From assembly GCA_028692275.1 (NCBI GenBank), contig JAQUXR010000008.1:1-64000 (forward strand): DNA of 64,000 bases. Reading direction: 5' to 3'. Shown piece by piece: positions 59,657 to 64,000 of the stretch (positions are counted from its first letter, which is position 1; every line of letters begins with the position of its first letter). The DNA is from Frisingicoccus sp009929615 (GTDB taxonomy: Bacteria > Bacillota > Clostridia > Lachnospirales > Lachnospiraceae). A model generated the notes under the pieces. The model saw only the letters and a program-made list of their open reading frames with translations, made no database searches and had not been told where the DNA came from. The position numbers were made by a program, and so were the translations under genes.

Positions 59657-62622
59657 AACATTTTTTCTCCTTTTTTATGTATTTCCTGAATCTCCTGAAC
59701 CTTCTCAAAATCTACAAGTTTTGCTCTTGACTCAGCTTTTCCAAGATAATCACCTTGAATATAATCAGCGCCCAGCTGAATGACCGCCTTCATATCGTCA
59801 TAGCTCTCTACACCCTCGGCAATAACTTTAATGCCTCTTGGATGGGCATAATTCAAAAGGTTCTGCACCAGGCTCTGCCGTCCTCTATCTTTACTAATTC
59901 CCCGAATCAGTGAAATATCAACTTTGACATAACGAGGTTTTAGGTAGAGCAGCCGCTCTTCTGTACTATAGCCACTTCCAAAATCATCCAGAGCAATCTC
60001 TGCACCATAACGCCTGGCAAGTTCCTGCTTTTTACACATGATTTCTGAATCTACATGTTCATTTTCAATAATCTCAACAACCAGACGTCCGGTACATTCC
60101 GGATATTGTTCAAAGAGATTATGCAAAGCATCTTCATCCATCAGCTGATTCGGTATGGAATTGACAAATAGCTTTGTATTTTCAAAATCCTCACCCTGTA
60201 AATGTTGAAAGTAAAAAGCCATCTCAAAGGTCAGTGCCTCCAGTTCTCCCAATCGGGACTGGTCTGCTGCAATACGCACAACATCCCCTGCAGATTTCAA
60301 AAGTCTGGTCTTTGGACGCATCAGTGCCTCATAGGCAAAAACTTCGCCATCGGCAGCTGACACAATTGGCTGAAAATAATATTCCACCTGCTTGTCTTCA
60401 ATAATCCAATTCAGTTCTTCCTTGCCTTCAAGAAGCATGCCATCCCTGTCAAAGCTTCTCTGATTATACTCTTTATAGAATCCCTTGTAACTTGTTTTCG
60501 CATCATACATGGCAAAATCTGCACATTTTTTCAACTGTACCAATGTCGTACCATTATGAGGATACCATGCCACGCCACCGGAAGCCCTTATTGACAAGCT
60601 CTCTCCATCCGGTGTCATCAACTTTTTATCGTGAAGTCTCTGCCGGATATCATCCAGCTCCTGAAAAACTTCCTGTTTTCCCTGACAGTTTGGAAGAAAA
60701 GCCATGAATTCATCGCCGGAGATTCTGCCGATTAAAGCTCCCGGATACTCTGCAGTGATACCACCAAAAACCTGAGCCGCCTGCCGTATATACTGGTCAC
60801 CATAATCATGACCATAGGAATCATTGACATATTTCAGATTGTCCAAATCCCACATTATCATTGCTCCGAGTTCCATATCGCCGTGTTTCGAAAGCATATG
60901 TTCCACTCTGTGATTAAAGGCTCTGCGGCTTAGAAGGTTTGTCAGAATATCATAATCCCGTTCATGTTCCAACTGCTGTTTCTCAATAATTTCTTCCGTC
61001 TGGTCCATAACGATAATAAAAACTTTATGATTGCCTATCCATGACTCAATATGAATCCAATATTCCTCGCCATTATCCAGAATACTATATTCGATTTCTC
61101 CACTCTCTTTGAGAAATTTTTCAAGTCCTGCGTCTTTCCAGAACTTTTCAAAATATTCCCGGCTGATTCCACCATTCTCGTATGCCGAAGGTTCCATATG
61201 TAAGACAGGAACCACCTGACTTGTACAGTAGACAATAGCTTCTTTCTCAGAATACTCAATAGCCCCTAAAGGCAGGTTAATCATCTTAATAATTCGGGAA
61301 AGTCTGGATACATTCTCTCTTATGCTATTATCCATTGCTGCGATAGCTTCCCGCAGTTCATCGATTTCACGAATACCACTCGGTATACTCTGAAACTCTT
61401 TGTCCGCTTCCTGAACCCTGATATCATCTACCAGTTCCTGAATTGGCCGGTTCAAATAATAGCTGGCCAAAACTGCAATGAGACTCCCTGCCCCAACAGA
61501 AATCAGAAATGCCATCTGAATCATAAAATTCAGGTGATGCGCATTGCGAAATAAAATATCCTCCGGAACAATGGCCTGTAAAGCCCACTGTTCTCCATAA
61601 AATGGCGATGAAGCATTATATAAGGCCAAAGAGCCACCTGTCCCATATATATCCGAATCTTTAATAGCATGCAGCTGATTGTATTTAGAAATCTCTTCAA
61701 AAGAGAAACTTCCATCCCCATCAACCATATCTTCACGAAAAATACCGGAAGTCATAATTGGAAAATAGGTGCCATCACTATTCCCCCGCTTTGACAGTAT
61801 ATAGCATCCTGCCGTTGTGGAATTTAATTCCTTCGATGGCATGAGGGATTTCAGATAACTTTCCGAAACTGAAATGCCGATAAGACCATAAATTTCATGG
61901 GCATCATTCATCAACGGCATCGCGTAACTGATTAAAGTCCAGTCCTTATCACGCCACTGAAAAGCCTCCGACCAGTATCCCAGATTTTCTACGCTGAATT
62001 CACTATAATCATTTTCGTCAGAAACCAATTTTGAATAAAACTCAAGTAAATCATCCCGCTGAAATCTTGATTCCCAAAGCGAATCCAGGGTAATCCCCAT
62101 ACTTCCTGCCAATTCGGCAGAACCGGTTTCCAGCATCAGGTCATCGCCACCCAGGTTCACCGCAGGATCTAAATCCCGTATGTGAAACCCATTCAAAGTA
62201 TTCGATGACCCATCTGAATCCAATATGATAAAGGCCTCATTCGTCCCTGTCTGTCTGAGCATTTCTACCAGATTTTCCGAAACTCTGGCAAGAGCTGCCT
62301 GACTCAACTGTTCATCCGAAGCCAAGTCCTCTGTAGATTTACCCTGTTCACTCAAAAAAGTCCCAATATCATTATTTATCCGCCATTCATAGTCGTCAAT
62401 ATGAGACCATCCATGAACCATGAGATTTTCCAGTTCGTTTTTACGGCTGCTCACCGTATTAACTAATCGCTGACTTGCATTCTCTTCCAAATAGCGAAAG
62501 CCGCCATTGATATGCAAAATGGCCATATACAAAATTCCCTGGAACAACACCGCCGCCATAAGACAGACCAGTATTCTACTCTGTAATGAAATTTTCTTTT
62601 TTCTTTTTTTTGACTTATTCAC
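59653..62622 (-). CDS. dCache-like sensor with GGDEF and EAL domains
   Basis: 989 residues, GTG start overlapping the upstream stop. Membrane helix (16-36), extracytoplasmic sensor of about 325 residues, second helix (about 366-388), linker and PAS-like region (430-550), GGDEF domain (558-720) with SGDEF at 635-639, and EAL domain (735-985) with YEALMRP, ENE, DDFGSGYS and KVDISL. Both motifs look intact, so it could make and degrade c-di-GMP. Overlap with the solute-binding gene suggests the binding protein may be its ligand receptor. Confidence 0.92.
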   Translation of the reverse strand: MNKSKKRKKKISLQSRILVCLMAAVLFQGILYMAILHINGGFRYLEENASQRLVNTVSSRKNELENLMVHGWSHIDDYEWRINNDIGTFLSEQGKSTEDLASDEQLSQAALARVSENLVEMLRQTGTNEAFIILDSDGSSNTLNGFHIRDLDPAVNLGGDDLMLETGSAELAGSMGITLDSLWESRFQRDDLLEFYSKLVSDENDYSEFSVENLGYWSEAFQWRDKDWTLISYAMPLMNDAHEIYGLIGISVSESYLKSLMPSKELNSTTAGCYILSKRGNSDGTYFPIMTSGIFREDMVDGDGSFSFEEISKYNQLHAIKDSDIYGTGGSLALYNASSPFYGEQWALQAIVPEDILFRNAHHLNFMIQMAFLISVGAGSLIAVLASYYLNRPIQELVDDIRVQEADKEFQSIPSGIREIDELREAIAAMDNSIRENVSRLSRIIKMINLPLGAIEYSEKEAIVYCTSQVVPVLHMEPSAYENGGISREYFEKFWKDAGLEKFLKESGEIEYSILDNGEEYWIHIESWIGNHKVFIIVMDQTEEIIEKQQLEHERDYDILTNLLSRRAFNHRVEHMLSKHGDMELGAMIMWDLDNLKYVNDSYGHDYGDQYIRQAAQVFGGITAEYPGALIGRISGDEFMAFLPNCQGKQEVFQELDDIRQRLHDKKLMTPDGESLSIRASGGVAWYPHNGTTLVQLKKCADFAMYDAKTSYKGFYKEYNQRSFDRDGMLLEGKEELNWIIEDKQVEYYFQPIVSAADGEVFAYEALMRPKTRLLKSAGDVVRIAADQSRLGELEALTFEMAFYFQHLQGEDFENTKLFVNSIPNQLMDEDALHNLFEQYPECTGRLVVEIIENEHVDSEIMCKKQELARRYGAEIALDDFGSGYSTEERLLYLKPRYVKVDISLIRGISKDRGRQSLVQNLLNYAHPRGIKVIAEGVESYDDMKAVIQLGADYIQGDYLGKAESRAKLVDFEKVQEIQEIHKKGEKML

Positions 62623-64000
62623 AAGCCTTCTCCAATTCTTCTTTCAGCTCACGACACCAGTTTTTAAAGTTCTCTTCTGTATTTATTTCTGCCACCGCAG
62701 TCTGCAAGTCCTTACCCGCTGACATCAAGTCTACCACCTTCTGCCTGTCCTGTGTCGACTGATTCACCATTTTATTCTCTAAAATACTCCGGTATCCACT
62801 TGCACCATCAAAAGGCCGAACCCAGAACAGTTCATAAGTACTATAATCATTCATAAAAACATTCATAGAGCTCTTTATAACTTCATTCCATTCCATGTCA
62901 TTCGCTTTAGCTGCTGTTTCAATTTTCTCAGCTGTCACTGCCTCTGTTTTCACCGGCATATAGGAAGATGCCACTGCAAATTTACAGTTATTCTCCTCGT
63001 CAGTCAGCCATTTCAGGAAAATCGTTGCCGCATATTCCTTTGTTTCTGTAGAATCAGCAACTGCCATTCCAGCCCCTTGCTGAATAACCATTGGATTTTC
63101 TCCCGAAAAATTAGGTACCGGCAGATTTATCACTTCAATAGGATAAGGTTCTGCATCACCAACCGTTACTTTGGAAGGAAGATAAGCTGAACCAGAGGAA
63201 GACCCCACTAATGCCAGAATCGTTCCCGTCTTCATATCATCACTGCGAAAACGTCCCACACTGCTAAAATAGCCACTGATATAAGGAATATAATAATTAT
63301 CCCACAGGCGTTTCATCGCAGCCTCATCAATATTTACTACCGCCTTATCTCCAACAACCGAAACGGCATCTGCCCCTAGCTGATGAAGACCCACAAGCAT
63401 ATAATTGGATACGGCATCTCTGCCGAAGAATGCCCTGCCTCCTGACCATTCATAATAAGCTTCGGCTGTCTCTGTCAAACCTTCCCATGTTAAAAGTGAT
63501 TCCAAAGAAGCACCTGTTGCCTCCGCAAATTTATCCCAATCTGTTTTGTTCAATGACATAATCTCTGTAGATTTTGCTGTAGGGAATACATAAAACCCAT
63601 CTTCTGTTCCCAACCGACCTTCTTCAATATAAGCCGGTACATATTCCGCCAATTCTTCATCGGTTACATAAGGACTTAAATCTGCCAGAGCCCCCAGCTT
63701 CTTTAAATCATACCCTACATCCCCGTAACAGCAGAAAATATCAGGAAGAGCCATCTCTTCTTTCGTCTTCGCCGCCTCTTTATTTAAAGCCTCTGTAAGT
63801 TCATTCAAACCGCCACTGGTTGCAGCCTCCACAAAAATACCCTTTTCCGCACCAACTGTATTATTAAACTCTGTCACTAATTCATTCAGTGCAATCTGCG
63901 GTGCACCATTATAATATGTAAGGACTTGAAGGGTGATAGGATTCTTCGGGTCCAGACCATATTCTGTCGACTTCTTTCCACAGCCCACCAAAATCAGACA
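62615..64000 (-). CDS. Extracellular solute-binding lipoprotein, 5' end beyond window
   Basis: The gene continues past base 64000. The visible part starts with LILVGC, a lipobox, so only the signal peptide is cut. About 460 residues of the mature protein follow: a family 1-type solute-binding fold (LNELVTEFNNTVG, then GGRAFFGRDAVSNYMLVG and TIFLKWLTDEENN). No permease or ATPase lies in the window. It ends in ACE and overlaps the GGDEF-EAL start by eight bases, so it may serve as that sensor's binding protein, not as part of a classical importer. Confidence 0.85.
   Translation of the reverse strand, partial: CLILVGCGKKSTEYGLDPKNPITLQVLTYYNGAPQIALNELVTEFNNTVGAEKGIFVEAATSGGLNELTEALNKEAAKTKEEMALPDIFCCYGDVGYDLKKLGALADLSPYVTDEELAEYVPAYIEEGRLGTEDGFYVFPTAKSTEIMSLNKTDWDKFAEATGASLESLLTWEGLTETAEAYYEWSGGRAFFGRDAVSNYMLVGLHQLGADAVSVVGDKAVVNIDEAAMKRLWDNYYIPYISGYFSSVGRFRSDDMKTGTILALVGSSSGSAYLPSKVTVGDAEPYPIEVINLPVPNFSGENPMVIQQGAGMAVADSTETKEYAATIFLKWLTDEENNCKFAVASSYMPVKTEAVTAEKIETAAKANDMEWNEVIKSSMNVFMNDYSTYELFWVRPFDGASGYRSILENKMVNQSTQDRQKVVDLMSAGKDLQTAVAEINTEENFKNWCRELKEELEKACE

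Noticed and set aside
1..64000. CRISPR arrays, insertion sequences, prophage genes, tRNA or rRNA genes
   Set aside because: I saw no regularly spaced repeats, no transposase or phage motifs and no tRNA or rRNA signature while reading both strands.

Overview
The window looks like chromosome of a low-GC anaerobic gut Firmicute, most likely Lachnospiraceae (Clostridia). The reasons are strong AGGAGG-type ribosome binding sites, consensus sigma-A promoters, intrinsic terminators, a DUF4860 pilus cluster, a B12-dependent ethanolamine microcompartment, a selenium-dependent molybdenum hydroxylase (SDMH) cluster and lipoprotein-tethered barnase. The genus is inferred and was not tested. I see no rRNA, tRNA, CRISPR array, insertion sequence or prophage. 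The window is gene-dense and only a few gaps exceed 300 bases.

Layout. (1) 1-119 is the 3' end of an unidentified gene. (2) 146-7194 (+): promoter, ten closely spaced genes and terminator. The genes are a degenerate GGDEF protein, ECF sigma factor, putative anti-sigma protein, transglutaminase-like lipoprotein, PilC/GspF platform protein, four pilin-like or small membrane proteins and a PilT-type ATPase. (3) 7221-18271 (-): twelve-gene SDMH/purine operon (yqeC, yqeB, three hydroxylase subunits, mocA-like gene, a NifS-like protein that has lost its catalytic residues, NCS2 purine permease, molybdopterin-binding protein, XdhC-like factor with swapped domain order, MOSC protein, RidA). (4) 18352-30758: DUF421 protein, AlaX plus 2-hydroxyacid dehydrogenase, sigma-54, an RND exporter with its TetR regulator and an operator, a decayed LysR/hydrolase remnant, a cytidylate-kinase-like protein, a MATE exporter and a LysR regulator. 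(5) 30727-41787 (-): thirteen-gene ethanolamine microcompartment operon, eutA-B-C-L-E-M-T, pduL, eutN, pduS, pduT-like, eutS and eutP. (6) 41944-46836 (-): C39-like protein with a class II amidotransferase, cysK, truA-ptsI. (7) 46921-53985: oligopeptide ABC importer and the divergent oligoendopeptidase F. (8) 54043-55914 (+): promoter, leader terminator, glnK, amtB. (9) 55957-57554 (-): SPase-II-like protein, ArsP_2-type permease with a structured leader, and a 38-residue membrane miniprotein. (10) 57668-64000 (-): solute-binding lipoprotein (cut by the window edge), GGDEF-EAL protein, barnase, barstar and an ArAE-HAD fusion.

How it fits together. The Eut block should take ethanolamine to acetaldehyde and ammonia inside a shell, then acetaldehyde to acetyl-CoA (EutE) and acetyl phosphate (PduL). 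EutT and EutA maintain the B12 cofactor, and PduS with the PduT-like protein handle electrons. No EutH, EutG, EutJ, EutQ or EutVW lies in the window. glnK-amtB, peptide import with PepF, and purine uptake with a purine-type hydroxylase suggest scavenging of nitrogenous compounds. The best leads for something undescribed are the sigma-factor-led pilus operon with only a PilT-like ATPase, the dead NifS-like protein beside a MOSC protein, the coiled-coil insertion in the docking region of the RND pump, the Cys-rich extended PduL, the HAD-like pseudo-phosphatase fused to an ArAE membrane domain, and the glnK leader switch.
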